A stretch of 64,000 nt of DNA from Flavobacterium sp. A45 (GCF_002001005.1 NZ_MUNX01000051.1:1-64000), one strand, 5' to 3'. Counted from the stretch's first letter, positions 1 through 8,046 are shown. Notes: generated by a model not told the origin, from the letters alone. Numbers and translations: made by a program.

Positions 1-1
1 T

Positions 2-1447
2 ATTTATACACCAAATAAAGAGGCCTTTGATAGGACTACCCACCATAAAAAGCGGGGGTATTTAGAAGCTCTGGAAGAAAGAGAAAATAAGCTTTTTGAA
101 TTGTTATTAAATAATCGTTATGAACAATCAATTATTTACTGTTCATCACCTAATAGGGTTCGAGATTTATCTAAACGCTTTTTAAATTATATAGTTAAAA
201 ATGGAATAGAAAGTAATAGTGTAGAATTGGATATAAATGAGTGGATAAAAAATAACATATCTACAGATTGGAGTCTAATTAATCTCTTGAATCATAAAAT
301 TGGGATTCACGATGGAGCACTTCAAAAACATATTACTTCATCAATAATTAATTACTTTAATGACGGAAAACTTAATTTCCTTTTTTGTACTACAACAATA
401 ATTGAAGGAGTAAATACTAGTGCAAAAAATATAATTTTTTATGATTCAAAGAAGGGGAGAGACATACCAATTGATTTTTTTGATTATTCAAATATTAAGG
501 GAAGAGCAGGAAGATTGATGATGCATTATACTGGCAATATCTATAATTTCAATCCTATTCCTACCGATACACAAATTACAATTGATATACCATTTTATGA
601 ACAAAATCCAATATCAAATGAGGTTTTAATTACGTTGTCAGATGATGAAGTCCTTAATAAGGAAACAGATCAATATAAAGCAATTAAAAATATTCCATTT
701 AATGAAAAGGAAATAATAAAGAATAATGCTGTTGAAGTATTTGGTCAAAAAAATATAATAGATAAAATTAGACGTGATATTAATGCTAACTATAATTTGA
801 TTAGCTGGACACAAACACCTACATATAGAGAACTAGAATATTGTTTAAAATTAGGTTGGGATCATTTAATGAAGGATACTGAATCTAAATCACTAGGAAT
901 AGGACGGCTTATAAATAAAACATTTAATTATGGTATGCATCAAAATATGGCTCAATTAATTCAAAGTGATTTGACATATATAAATGAATGTGTTCAATAT
1001 TATGATGAAAAAAATAATAATCCTGAACAAGAAGGGATTAATAAAAATAAATTCTCTTATGGTAAAAGATATTCTGAAATAAGTGACATAGAGATTAAGG
1101 AAGAGGTTATAATGTCTAACTTTCAAATTCATAAACATTGGTTTCAGTATAAAATACCTAAATGGCTCTCAGTAATTAATTCCATTCAGACATTTGTTTG
1201 CAATGAAAAAGGTCTTAGGCCAGGCAATTATAGCCATTACACTAATTTAATAGAAAACGAATTCTTAAGAGAAAATTTGACAATTTTATCGGAATTTGGT
1301 ATTCCAAGTTCAGCAATTAGAAAGCTTGAAAATTTAATCCCTGCAAATATGTCACAAGATGATGTAATAAGTAAAATTAAAAATGAGAGAATTTATGATA
1401 ATCCAATTTTTATAGAGTACGAGAAGAACAAATTGAAAAACAACTAG
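2..1447 (+). CDS. Ski2-like SF2 helicase, C-terminal part (5' truncated by window edge)
   Basis: The frame is open from base 2, so the gene starts upstream of the window; 481 residues are visible. They begin inside the second RecA-like domain. A motif-V-like segment TTTIIEGVNTSAKNI lies near visible residues 130-144, followed by a motif-VI-like DYSNIKGRAGRL near 160-172, a signature of Ski2/Hel308-type superfamily 2 helicases. The remaining 300 residues are a family-specific C-terminal region rich in Asn, Lys and Ile that I do not recognise. Helicases of this type occur as the large subunit of some phage-defence pairs (for example HamB of Hachiman), and the position inside a mobile element fits cargo. 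That assignment is inference, because the N-terminal half and the upstream partner are missing. Confidence 0.75.
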   Translation: MYTPNKEAFDRTTHHKKRGYLEALEERENKLFELLLNNRYEQSIIYCSSPNRVRDLSKRFLNYIVKNGIESNSVELDINEWIKNNISTDWSLINLLNHKIGIHDGALQKHITSSIINYFNDGKLNFLFCTTTIIEGVNTSAKNIIFYDSKKGRDIPIDFFDYSNIKGRAGRLMMHYTGNIYNFNPIPTDTQITIDIPFYEQNPISNEVLITLSDDEVLNKETDQYKAIKNIPFNEKEIIKNNAVEVFGQKNIIDKIRRDINANYNLISWTQTPTYRELEYCLKLGWDHLMKDTESKSLGIGRLINKTFNYGMHQNMAQLIQSDLTYINECVQYYDEKNNNPEQEGINKNKFSYGKRYSEISDIEIKEEVIMSNFQIHKHWFQYKIPKWLSVINSIQTFVCNEKGLRPGNYSHYTNLIENEFLRENLTILSEFGIPSSAIRKLENLIPANMSQDDVISKIKNERIYDNPIFIEYEKNKLKNN

Positions 1448-1466
1448 AACTTTATTGCCTGTATAT

Positions 1467-1492
1467 AGCGCCCTACATTTAAATAGGGCGCT
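1467..1492. terminator. bidirectional terminator hairpin
   Basis: A 9-bp perfect stem (AGCGCCCTA / TAGGGCGCT) with an 8-nt loop lies between the convergent helicase gene (+) and the DUF3871-like gene (-), 20 bases after the helicase stop. There is a short T-rich tail on the + strand. It can stop transcription from both sides. Confidence 0.75.
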
Positions 1493-1497
1493 TTCAT

Positions 1498-2529
1498 TCA
1501 ACTCAAAAACCAATGATAGTTAGAGCTACCATTTAGTGTTTTTAACAAGCTATTTGAAAAGTCAAATGCATTTACATTCCTGTCTAGGAACGTGTCTATA
1601 TAGCTTGATTTATTAGCTTGAGTAAAGAGATTATAGACATTCCAAAGGTTAATGTCTCCTTGTATATTTCTGCTGAAACTAGCATCCTCATAATAGTCTC
1701 TAGCTATAGTATTAATCTGCCCATCATTAAAAGATAGTGAAGGAATTCCCAACTTGTCCTTTTTAGGCAGATGCTGATACAATCTAGTTCTACCTAGTAA
1801 TTGAGCAAACTGATGCTCTGTTAAAGTATGTTCAGAAAGTTGCTTCATTTGTCTTAGTTGTTTTTCAGCATTAAAGTTTTGTAGCACATCTAGAATCTTG
1901 CTTTGTAATTCCTGATAAGAGCTTACACGCATTTCTTCTACAAATCCATCACTTGTAACTGCTAGATTGCAACATACTTTAACCTGAAAGCCTATAAAGA
2001 ACTTAAATTTTTCAAAGGATTTCTTGTTGTACAGGTTCTCTAGATTGTAGGATCTCACTCCTCCAATTGTCAGAGCTATTTCATTTCCATTGATAGTATC
2101 TACAATGCTAGGAATCCTAATAATGAAAGCCATTCTTTCAAAGTATTGTGTTTTCTCATGGTCTAGTAAGTCCCTAGCTTGCTTATTTATTGCATCAGGA
2201 GTTCTGCCCTTTATTTGGTGGCTAACTCTAATCTCAGGTTCATCAAATGCTTGATATGGGAATGCTCTGCTTGCACAACCTTGCGCAATCTCTATAAATT
2301 CCTGATGTGCTATTGTTCTTTCGTTGTCCTTAGAGAATACAGGTATTACACAGTCATTCTTTAAATGAGCTAGGTTAATTTCACTCGTATTTGCCTCAAT
2401 GAAAGGTTTAGGAACAAATAGAGGCTTCGGGTTAATACTACTTTCTATTTCTAGGTTTTGAGGTGTGTTTAGCTGAAAAACAGGCTTTAGCTGTAACTCA
2501 GGCTCAATTTCAAGGATATGTGCTTCCAT
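1498..2529 (-). CDS. DUF3871-like protein
   Basis: A 343-residue protein of a family I recognise from Bacteroidota mobile elements (DUF3871; resembles phage DUF932-type proteins). The core is conserved-looking, with LLGRTRLYQHLP near residue 250 and the C-terminal GDINLWNVYNLFTQANKSSY block near 290-310. The first 70 residues are Pro/Glu-rich and probably unstructured. The function is unknown. Its start overlaps the end of the Sak4-like ATPase gene by 20 bases on the same strand, so the two are very likely co-transcribed and translationally coupled. This suggests a joint role in replication or recombination of the element; that is inference. Confidence 0.65.
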   Translation of the reverse strand: MEAHILEIEPELQLKPVFQLNTPQNLEIESSINPKPLFVPKPFIEANTSEINLAHLKNDCVIPVFSKDNERTIAHQEFIEIAQGCASRAFPYQAFDEPEIRVSHQIKGRTPDAINKQARDLLDHEKTQYFERMAFIIRIPSIVDTINGNEIALTIGGVRSYNLENLYNKKSFEKFKFFIGFQVKVCCNLAVTSDGFVEEMRVSSYQELQSKILDVLQNFNAEKQLRQMKQLSEHTLTEHQFAQLLGRTRLYQHLPKKDKLGIPSLSFNDGQINTIARDYYEDASFSRNIQGDINLWNVYNLFTQANKSSYIDTFLDRNVNAFDFSNSLLKTLNGSSNYHWFLS

Positions 2530-3373
2530 TGATGTTAGATTTTAAAGGGTTTAATAATGTTTCTTTTACACTGATTGTTTCTTTTTGAAGTTTAAAATCA
2601 TAGTCTAATTCTTTTTGCCAACTGCTGTATTGATTATAGAGCTTTCTCAATTCTTCAACAGTTTTAGTGCTTTTAATCTTCTCTCTAGCCTCTTGTAAAT
2701 TGGTTCCACTATTGCACCATTCTAGAATTTTCTTTCCGGTAAATGTGTTAATAATGAATTCCGGTTTACCCATAAACATGCCTGTTCTATCTTTAGAGGA
2801 TACAGCAAAATGCTTTATATCCACATCAAACACAACTGTAAACTCATAGTCCAAACCATCTCTTTGCACAGCTTTTAATCCTACCTTCTCTGGAATGTAT
2901 TTGCCATCTTTCTGATTTAGTACATAATCTTGTTTAGTCCTCATGGTAGCAATGATATGGACATCTGCTTGCATCATTTTATCAGTAAAGGATTTGTGCA
3001 TAGGAGTAATTTTTCCCCAATTAGTAAAGGAGTTCCCTGACAAGTTTGAATGATAATCCAATAAGTAATCCCAACAATGACTTATACTGTCTAGAATGAT
3101 TACCTCCATACCTGCATTGACACATACATCAATGGCTTTAATATAGTTTTCGGGTGTAAATGGTGGGGATAATGTCAGTACATTATATTGCCCAAGATGG
3201 GAATACAGATCGGCACTTCCATTTTCTGAATCTATAATGGCTACTTTAGAAAAGTCTCCATTAGTTAAACCTTGTGCTAAGAGTAAACTTGAATACGTTT
3301 TACCACTTCCAGCACTTCCTTGAAGAGCTAATTTGATTTTAGCTTTCTTCCTTTCTGAATGTCTTAATTGCAT
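2510..3373 (-). CDS. Sak4-like / AAA_24-type P-loop ATPase
   Basis: A 287-residue ATPase with Walker A GSAGSGKT at residues 19-26 and a Walker-B-like strand VIILDSISH at 91-99. The layout (short N-terminus, RecA-like core of about 220 residues, SSKDRTGMFMGKP near the end of the core) matches the phage AAA_24/Sak4 group, which are RecA-like proteins that assist single-strand annealing and recombination. The C-terminal 60 residues look helical. It overlaps the following DUF3871-like gene by 20 bases. Upstream lies the gene-free 500-bp stretch. The exact substrate is not shown by the sequence; a RecA-core DNA-repair or replication ATPase is the safe statement. Confidence 0.75.
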   Translation of the reverse strand: MQLRHSERKKAKIKLALQGSAGSGKTYSSLLLAQGLTNGDFSKVAIIDSENGSADLYSHLGQYNVLTLSPPFTPENYIKAIDVCVNAGMEVIILDSISHCWDYLLDYHSNLSGNSFTNWGKITPMHKSFTDKMMQADVHIIATMRTKQDYVLNQKDGKYIPEKVGLKAVQRDGLDYEFTVVFDVDIKHFAVSSKDRTGMFMGKPEFIINTFTGKKILEWCNSGTNLQEAREKIKSTKTVEELRKLYNQYSSWQKELDYDFKLQKETISVKETLLNPLKSNINGSTYP

Positions 3374-3481
3374 AAATAAAAATGTTTAAAATTGTTAATA
3401 TTGAAATGAATAAAATATTTTTAGTAGACACATAAAGATTTGGCTATTAGCCATAAAGTGTCTTTGGAATGGTGTAAAGTG

Positions 3482-3512
3482 TTGAATGCCAAATTTAGAA
3501 TCCTTACCTTTG
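3482..3512 (+). promoter_or_regulatory. Bacteroidota-type promoter facing right
   Basis: TTG at 3482-3484 and TACCTTTG at 3505-3512 are separated by 20 bases, matching the TTG-N17-23-TAnnTTTG promoter of Flavobacterium. The same TACCTTTG box occurs ahead of der (9987-9994) with the same 20-base spacing. No obvious gene follows on the + strand, which points to a non-coding transcript. Confidence 0.6.
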
Positions 3513-3517
3513 TGGAA

Positions 3518-3877
3518 ATAAAAGCTAAGTCCTTAGCAGGCTTCCTCCTCCAAGTTCGTGCGTTGTTAAATCAAAAGTCTTAGGTGGGGAAGATTTTAAA
3601 AGAAACCCTTGTAAGTTTTAGAAAAAGTTATTTCTTGGGATATTATTGTAGCTAGGAATATATAATTCACGTTTCTAGAAGTATGGATATCTAGGGTTAA
3701 AACTATATTATTTATTCAGACCTAGCGATATGAGTTGTGGAGGAATGTTTATTCTATGATTTTTATCTTTAGAAAAAGGAGATATTCTAGGATTATAGAA
3801 ATGTAATCTAAAGAGAATCCTTCCAGTTTTGTATTCTTTCCTATATAAGAGGAATACAAGACTGGAAGGATTTTTAG
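3518..3877 (+). ncRNA. putative non-coding RNA of the mobile element (about 360 nt)
   Basis: The 514-base gap between the Sak4-like gene and the DEAH helicase gene holds no convincing gene on either strand. It does hold a well-formed + strand promoter (3482-3512) and, about 300 bases later, a 21-bp inverted repeat followed by TTTTT on the + strand. Together they bound a transcript of about 360 nt. A small hairpin GCTAAG/CTTAGC (around 3533-3546) lies near its 5' end. A 23-codon frame starting GTG at 3511 overlaps the promoter box and is not convincing. The transcript would run convergently into the helicase gene. Boundaries are approximate, and the RNA class is unrecognised. Confidence 0.4.
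3816..3876 (+). terminator. long terminator-like inverted repeat
   Basis: Arms at 3816-3836 and 3852-3872 are complementary over 21 bases with a single G/T-type mismatch, around a 15-base loop. On the + strand the right arm runs directly into TTTTT (3871-3875), as in an intrinsic terminator. On the - strand, where it follows the helicase stop at 3888, the T-run is poor. The stem is longer than a typical terminator, so a role as a recombination or replication site of the element remains possible. Confidence 0.6.
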
Positions 3878-3887
3878 ATTCTAGTTT

Positions 3888-6407
3888 TTATGAAAAGACA
3901 AAATTTCCTTCTGTTATACTCAAAGTTTGTAAGTTCTCTTCTGGAATAATAATGCCAGCAGTATTGACTAGATCTATTAGTAAACTTGAATCTGATATGT
4001 CCAATACTTTTAAAATCTCTGTAACGTTAACATTAGTTTGGCTATTATTAATTCTTCTAGCTTTAGTGATAAAAAAATCTGTTTTTAAGTAACTGTAAAA
4101 TGCTAAAGCTTTCTTTTCCAGAATTTGATTTTCAGGTCTTTCAAAGCTGTTTTTAAAATCAAAAATTTGATTTTTTAAGTAATAATCAGATTCTATTAAA
4201 GTAGTTATCATATTGTTGAATTTTGATTCTTCAGTTGGGAGAACAAAATCTTCATTAGGTTTGTTTGGAATATAAGTCACTGTATTTCTGCCAATAGTTA
4301 TTGACTGTATTGAACTAATTACTTTTAGTCTAAAATAGTTTAATGATTTGTAGGCTATTACTAAGTCTTTTGTGTCTGGTGAAACTTCAGCTGAGGTTTC
4401 ATCTATTCTTAAGGAATGGGCAATACAGCTATTAAAGTGATCTCCTCTGCTATACGTTGAATCAGTGAAATATCCTCTATTCTCAAATCTATTATTGAAA
4501 ATAGCGTTGTTAGGATAAAGTTTTCTATGTATAAATGCTAATATTTGGGTTTCTAATATTTTTGAAGAATTTTGACTTATAACTACAGGTTTAGCTTCAG
4601 AACTAGCTTTAAAAAGTATTGTGTAATTTGAAAATATTTCATTTAATAATTTGTGAAAAATGTATTTGTCATTTATGGTCTGTCTTAAGTATATAAAATT
4701 ATCATCATCAAAATAGTTATCAAAGAATTTTTCTAATTGCCATTGTATTTTGCCTTCTGTAAAATAGACAGGTGGTTTAATATTAATATATGTAAGGTTG
4801 CAGTTTATGAATTGATTTGTAAAAGCACCATAGGTAATGTATGCTGATAAGTCGCCACCAAAGATTTTATATTTTTGAGCTAAATAATTTTCTCCATCAT
4901 TTAATTTGAATAATTTGTATTCAGGAAAATCTAGTCGTACTTTGTTTTCTCTATTTGTACTTTCTATGTGCTCAAAAGTGTCTTGTATGTTAGCCCTTAG
5001 CGTATTAGAATAAAAATTTTCTAATAGAGTGTCTTGTGAGTTTAGTGTATTATATTTAACTTTTGAATGACTATTAGTTGTTTCATTATGCTTTTGTACT
5101 AAATTGTAACAAGTCTCAAAAGCTTCTTTTTTTATACCTTCGGTAAAAGGTAGAGTATCATAATCAAATTCATCAGGCTTTGGAAGGATAATATGGATTT
5201 CTCCTTTTGCTCTTTTTCTAGCTAGTGCCTGAACTATAGAATTTGTTCCTCCTGAGAAAATTCCATAATAGTTTTTAAACTCATTTTTTGTTCCGTTTGG
5301 AGGAAATATTATTACAAAAGCGTGGTTTTCTTTTTCTATACTAACTCCTGTTTTGAAATTAGTACCTACATTAATTTTGTCTTTTCTGTATCTACTTTTT
5401 GGAATTCCTCTTTCAGTCCTTTGATTGTCTGTTAAATCTGATACGCATTTATTGATGTTTGATCCATACTTCTTAAACAATAGTTCCCCAACACCACTAG
5501 TTTTATTGATGCAGATTTCTTCCGCTAATTTTTTTGAATAACAAAGTATATCTATATTTAATCCTCGATCAATTATGTCTTCAACTACTCCAATTAGACT
5601 GCCTAATGTATTAGAGTATTTTCTTGCATGGTCATAATGTAGATGTAAAGAGCTTTGTTTTTCTAAAAATCTAGTTCTCGCGCATTCTATTATTTGTATT
5701 TTGTTATCTGTTAATTCAGCTAAGTATTCTATAACAACTTTTGAAGCTTCACAATATGTTGCACTTAGGATGATATTTTTGTGTATGATGTTTTTCCATT
5801 TCCATAAACTAAATACATACTTTTCTTTGAAGTTATGGTATGCATCATGTATTTCATCATAGATGAATACAGCTTTTGTGTCATTCCTTTGACAATGGCT
5901 TATTAGGCTATTTAGATAAATCCGTTTTTTTTCAGAATTAATAAAAGCATCTTCACCTGGATTACCTAATAGAGTATTTACTGTAATAATTTGAATTTTT
6001 CTTCCTATTGGATTAATGTCACTTGTTTCTCCAATGAAATTGTATTTGTAGATTTGAGAATCTGGTATGTCAGTTTTGTCTAAAATCTCTTGATAGTATT
6101 GTTCTACTAGACTTACAAAAGGGGATGCTACAAATATTAAATAATCTTGTTCGTCTTCATAAAATCTTTTAATAGTTTGAATAATTGCATATGATTTGCC
6201 ATTGCCAACTCCTGCGTTTACCACTATGGTATTTTGATGCTCTAGGCTTATCTGATCTTGTAGAGCTTCATTTATAAACCCCTGTTCATTAGGTTGAATA
6301 ATAATTTTTTCTCTGTTATTCTCAACTTCAAAATATGGGAAATCACTCGGATTTATTTCTTTAAACTCAATAGGGAAATCTTGAAAATGTATGTTTGGTA
6401 ATTCCAT
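3888..6407 (-). CDS. DEAH-type SF2 helicase family protein
   Basis: A large P-loop NTPase of 839 residues from the chosen start. Seen: Walker A GVGNGKS at residues 66-72, a motif-II box DEIH near 184-187, motif III SAT near 215-217, and a motif-VI-like QALARKRAKG near 393-402. Two RecA-like domains occupy roughly the first 430 residues; the other 400 are an unrecognised C-terminal region. The longer start (6446) is rejected because it would put the integrase terminator hairpin (6419-6452) inside the coding sequence, and the extra 13 residues look non-coding. It follows the integrase on the same strand. A role in replication or maintenance of the element is likely by context; the substrate is unknown. 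Confidence 0.75.
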   Translation of the reverse strand: MELPNIHFQDFPIEFKEINPSDFPYFEVENNREKIIIQPNEQGFINEALQDQISLEHQNTIVVNAGVGNGKSYAIIQTIKRFYEDEQDYLIFVASPFVSLVEQYYQEILDKTDIPDSQIYKYNFIGETSDINPIGRKIQIITVNTLLGNPGEDAFINSEKKRIYLNSLISHCQRNDTKAVFIYDEIHDAYHNFKEKYVFSLWKWKNIIHKNIILSATYCEASKVVIEYLAELTDNKIQIIECARTRFLEKQSSLHLHYDHARKYSNTLGSLIGVVEDIIDRGLNIDILCYSKKLAEEICINKTSGVGELLFKKYGSNINKCVSDLTDNQRTERGIPKSRYRKDKINVGTNFKTGVSIEKENHAFVIIFPPNGTKNEFKNYYGIFSGGTNSIVQALARKRAKGEIHIILPKPDEFDYDTLPFTEGIKKEAFETCYNLVQKHNETTNSHSKVKYNTLNSQDTLLENFYSNTLRANIQDTFEHIESTNRENKVRLDFPEYKLFKLNDGENYLAQKYKIFGGDLSAYITYGAFTNQFINCNLTYINIKPPVYFTEGKIQWQLEKFFDNYFDDDNFIYLRQTINDKYIFHKLLNEIFSNYTILFKASSEAKPVVISQNSSKILETQILAFIHRKLYPNNAIFNNRFENRGYFTDSTYSRGDHFNSCIAHSLRIDETSAEVSPDTKDLVIAYKSLNYFRLKVISSIQSITIGRNTVTYIPNKPNEDFVLPTEESKFNNMITTLIESDYYLKNQIFDFKNSFERPENQILEKKALAFYSYLKTDFFITKARRINNSQTNVNVTEILKVLDISDSSLLIDLVNTAGIIIPEENLQTLSITEGNFVFS

Positions 6408-6410
6408 AAA

Positions 6411-6452
6411 ACTAAAAATTAACTGTGTTGTAAAAATAGACAACACAGTTAA
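6411..6452 (-). terminator. intrinsic terminator after the integrase gene
   Basis: A perfect 13-bp stem (arms 6440-6452 and 6419-6431 in transcript order) with an 8-nt loop is followed on the - strand by TTTTTAGTTTT. It begins 8 bases after the integrase stop and ends just before the helicase start at 6407, so the two genes are probably separate or only partly linked transcription units. Confidence 0.8.
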
Positions 6453-6460
6453 ATATTGAG

Positions 6461-7681
6461 TTATTTCAGACTCAATTTTATATTTAATTTAGCCATATGC
6501 TCACTTACTTTGCTTTGTACTACTTTGGCATAGTGCGCTTGTGTTACACTCATCTTTGAATGCCCTAGTAGCTCAGAAACAATTTCCATAGGTACATCAT
6601 TGTATAAGAGTACTGTAGTGGCAAAAGTTTTCCTCCCAATGTGATGAGTTAGGTTCTTTTCAAAGCCTAAAATTTCAGCTATTTCTTTGAGGTAGGAGTT
6701 GAATTTTTGATTAGTAATGATTGGCAATAATTTATTATGCCTAGAAATATTGGATTTGTATTTGTCTAATATCTCTTTAGCCTTAGGTAATAGCGGTACT
6801 TTAAACTGTTTTTTGGTTTTTTGTCTGTACATGTCAATCCATGTTTTGTTGTCAAATCCCTTTACTATGTTCTTTTTAGTTAAACTTGACATTTCACTAT
6901 AGGCTAGACCTGTATAGCAACAAAAAATGAACATATCACATACTTGTTGCAACCTAACTTGTGAGAATTTATGGTTTTCAAGTTCCTTGAGTTCCTTAGG
7001 AGTTAGAAAAACAACTTGAGTCTCTACTCTTTTAGGTTTGTATAGTAGGAAGGGATCTGTAATTATAAATCCTTCTGAAAGAGCTAGCTTTATGATCTTT
7101 CTAAGTCTTTGGATGCTCTTGTTTATTGTGATCTGTTTATGCTTTTTCTCTGATTTAAGATAGATCTCAAACTCGTGTAAAAACTTTAAACTAATATCTA
7201 CTAGGTTGATGTCCTTTTTGTTGTATTTATACTTTAGGAAATCTGTAGTATGGCTTTTGGCTTCAATGAATTTAGAATGTGTGCTTTTAGAGTATTCTAT
7301 ACCAATAAGCTTTTTCATGGAGTCATTGTGTATTTCAAAGACTTCTATTAGTTTTTTCTCAACCTTGATGTTCTCTCCTTTGTATTGCAGGTAAATATCA
7401 TCTGCATCAAATGTGTTTTTTTGGACTTTTAGAAATAAAAAAGCCTGATTAATATCTTGTTTAATCAGGCTAAGTTGTGTGTTTATATAACTATTAGAAT
7501 CATTCGGGGGATTTGCTATTTGCAAGGTGTTTTCCCAATGATTAGGATTAATGAATAATCCAGTGGAGAATATCTTTCTTATTCCATTGAATGTAAGTCT
7601 ACATCTAATAGGGGCTTCTCCTTTTGCATTTATTCTTGTGTTGTTTGTTAAGAATAGGATCTTCAATATGTTATGGTTCAT
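6461..7681 (-). CDS. tyrosine recombinase / site-specific integrase
   Basis: A 406-residue integrase with an N-terminal arm-DNA-binding domain (about residues 5-90), a SAM-like core-binding domain (about 110-205) and a C-terminal catalytic domain. Visible catalytic residues are H347 and R350 (HIGRK), H374 (LLGHS) and nucleophile Y384 (HYAKV). The usual first catalytic Arg is replaced: the box reads CYTGLAYSEM with Ala at 260, a variation also found in some Bacteroidota recombinases (IntDOT also lacks this Arg). It is transcribed away from eight GTGTACCT repeats and two tRNA-fMet genes, the layout expected of an integrase at its element's end. It should catalyse integration and excision of the element. 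Confidence 0.93.
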   Translation of the reverse strand: MNHNILKILFLTNNTRINAKGEAPIRCRLTFNGIRKIFSTGLFINPNHWENTLQIANPPNDSNSYINTQLSLIKQDINQAFLFLKVQKNTFDADDIYLQYKGENIKVEKKLIEVFEIHNDSMKKLIGIEYSKSTHSKFIEAKSHTTDFLKYKYNKKDINLVDISLKFLHEFEIYLKSEKKHKQITINKSIQRLRKIIKLALSEGFIITDPFLLYKPKRVETQVVFLTPKELKELENHKFSQVRLQQVCDMFIFCCYTGLAYSEMSSLTKKNIVKGFDNKTWIDMYRQKTKKQFKVPLLPKAKEILDKYKSNISRHNKLLPIITNQKFNSYLKEIAEILGFEKNLTHHIGRKTFATTVLLYNDVPMEIVSELLGHSKMSVTQAHYAKVVQSKVSEHMAKLNIKLSLK

Positions 7682-7700
7682 GATGTGTAGTTTTTTTAAT

Positions 7701-7863
7701 GTGTACCTAGACTTTTAGTGATGTGTACCTTAATGTGTACCTTGAATGTGTACCTTGAATGTGTACCTGTGGTTGGGTCTAATGTTTTAAAGAATGGTAA
7801 AAAGGGGACAATTAAAAATTGTGTACCTAGAAAAATAAAAAATGTGTACCTACAAGTGTACCT
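7701..7863. repeat. eight direct repeats GTGTACCT, candidate integrase arm sites
   Basis: Copies start at 7701, 7723, 7735, 7748, 7761, 7821, 7844 and 7856, all in the same orientation. Spacings are 22, 12, 13, 13, then a 60-base gap, then 23 and 12. All but the last are preceded by T or AT. The cluster lies between the integrase start and the tRNA terminator. Short direct repeats near attachment sites are bound by the N-terminal domain of tyrosine recombinases, so arm-type sites are the best reading. They could also regulate the integrase promoter. Confidence 0.65.
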
Positions 7864-7938
7864 AGTTTTTAAGATAATAGTATAAAGTTTGGATAACGAA
7901 GGATAGGGAAGTAGTGTAACCCCTTGATTTTAGGGTAT

Positions 7939-7970
7939 AAAAAAAGCTCCAGATTTCTCTGAAGCTTTTC
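7939..7970 (-). terminator. terminator of the tRNA-fMet pair
   Basis: On the - strand, three bases past the tRNA, AAAAGCTTCAGA pairs with TCTGGAGCTTTT around a GAAA loop and runs into a T tract. This is a clean intrinsic terminator for the tandem tRNA transcript. Its intactness suggests that any insertion point lies downstream of it, in 7864-7938, or that integration recreated it. Confidence 0.85.
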
Positions 7971-7973
7971 TAG

Positions 7974-8046
7974 TAGCGGGAACAGGACTCGAACCTGTGA
8001 CCTTCGGGTTATGAGCCCGACGAGCTGCCTACTGCTCTATCCCGCG
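7974..8046 (-). tRNA. tRNA-fMet (initiator), anticodon CAT, copy 2 of the pair
   Basis: A 73-nt cloverleaf on the - strand without encoded CCA. The anticodon CAT sits in the loop CTCATAA, and the anticodon stem carries the three consecutive G:C pairs of initiator tRNAs (TCGGG/CCCGA). The first acceptor position is unpaired (C1 opposite T72), also an initiator trait. The T-arm is ACAGG-TTCGAGT-CCTGT. It is followed by the terminator at 7939-7970. Confidence 0.95.

Larger units (their letters stand above)
1..7870. mobile_element. integrase-proximal part of an integrated element
   Basis: The stretch from the left window edge to about 7870 has accessory gene content: two SF2-type helicases, a phage-like Sak4-type ATPase, a DUF3871-like protein and a tyrosine recombinase. 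It ends in a cluster of short direct repeats next to tRNA genes. Housekeeping genes (era, der) begin immediately beyond the tRNAs. The left end and any attachment-site duplicate are outside the window, so size and type (integrative conjugative or mobilisable element, or prophage remnant) cannot be decided. No structural phage genes or conjugation genes are visible. The right limit is an estimate placed after the last GTGTACCT repeat and before the tRNA terminator. Confidence 0.7.

Noticed and set aside
3511..3585. 23-codon GTG-initiated frame at the 5' end of the putative RNA
   Set aside because: The start codon overlaps the -7 box, so the transcript would begin downstream of it.
3829..4092. 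87-codon + strand frame at the helicase 3' end
   Set aside because: It starts with TTG inside the 21-bp inverted repeat and runs antisense through the helicase C-terminus; best explained as a shadow.
6408..6446. Upstream start of the DEAH helicase gene
   Set aside because: It would place the integrase terminator hairpin inside the coding sequence, and the extra 13 residues look untranslated.
7701..7863. CRISPR array suspicion from repeated GTGTACCT
   Set aside because: Repeats are only 8 bases, spacings are 12-13, 22-23 and 60 rather than 30-40, and there are no cas genes; recombinase arm sites fit better.
7916..7937. Attachment-site core guess (ACCCC...GGGT palindrome) next to the tRNA terminator
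   Set aside because: The pairing is only four to five bases, and without the other element end no core repeat can be defined.
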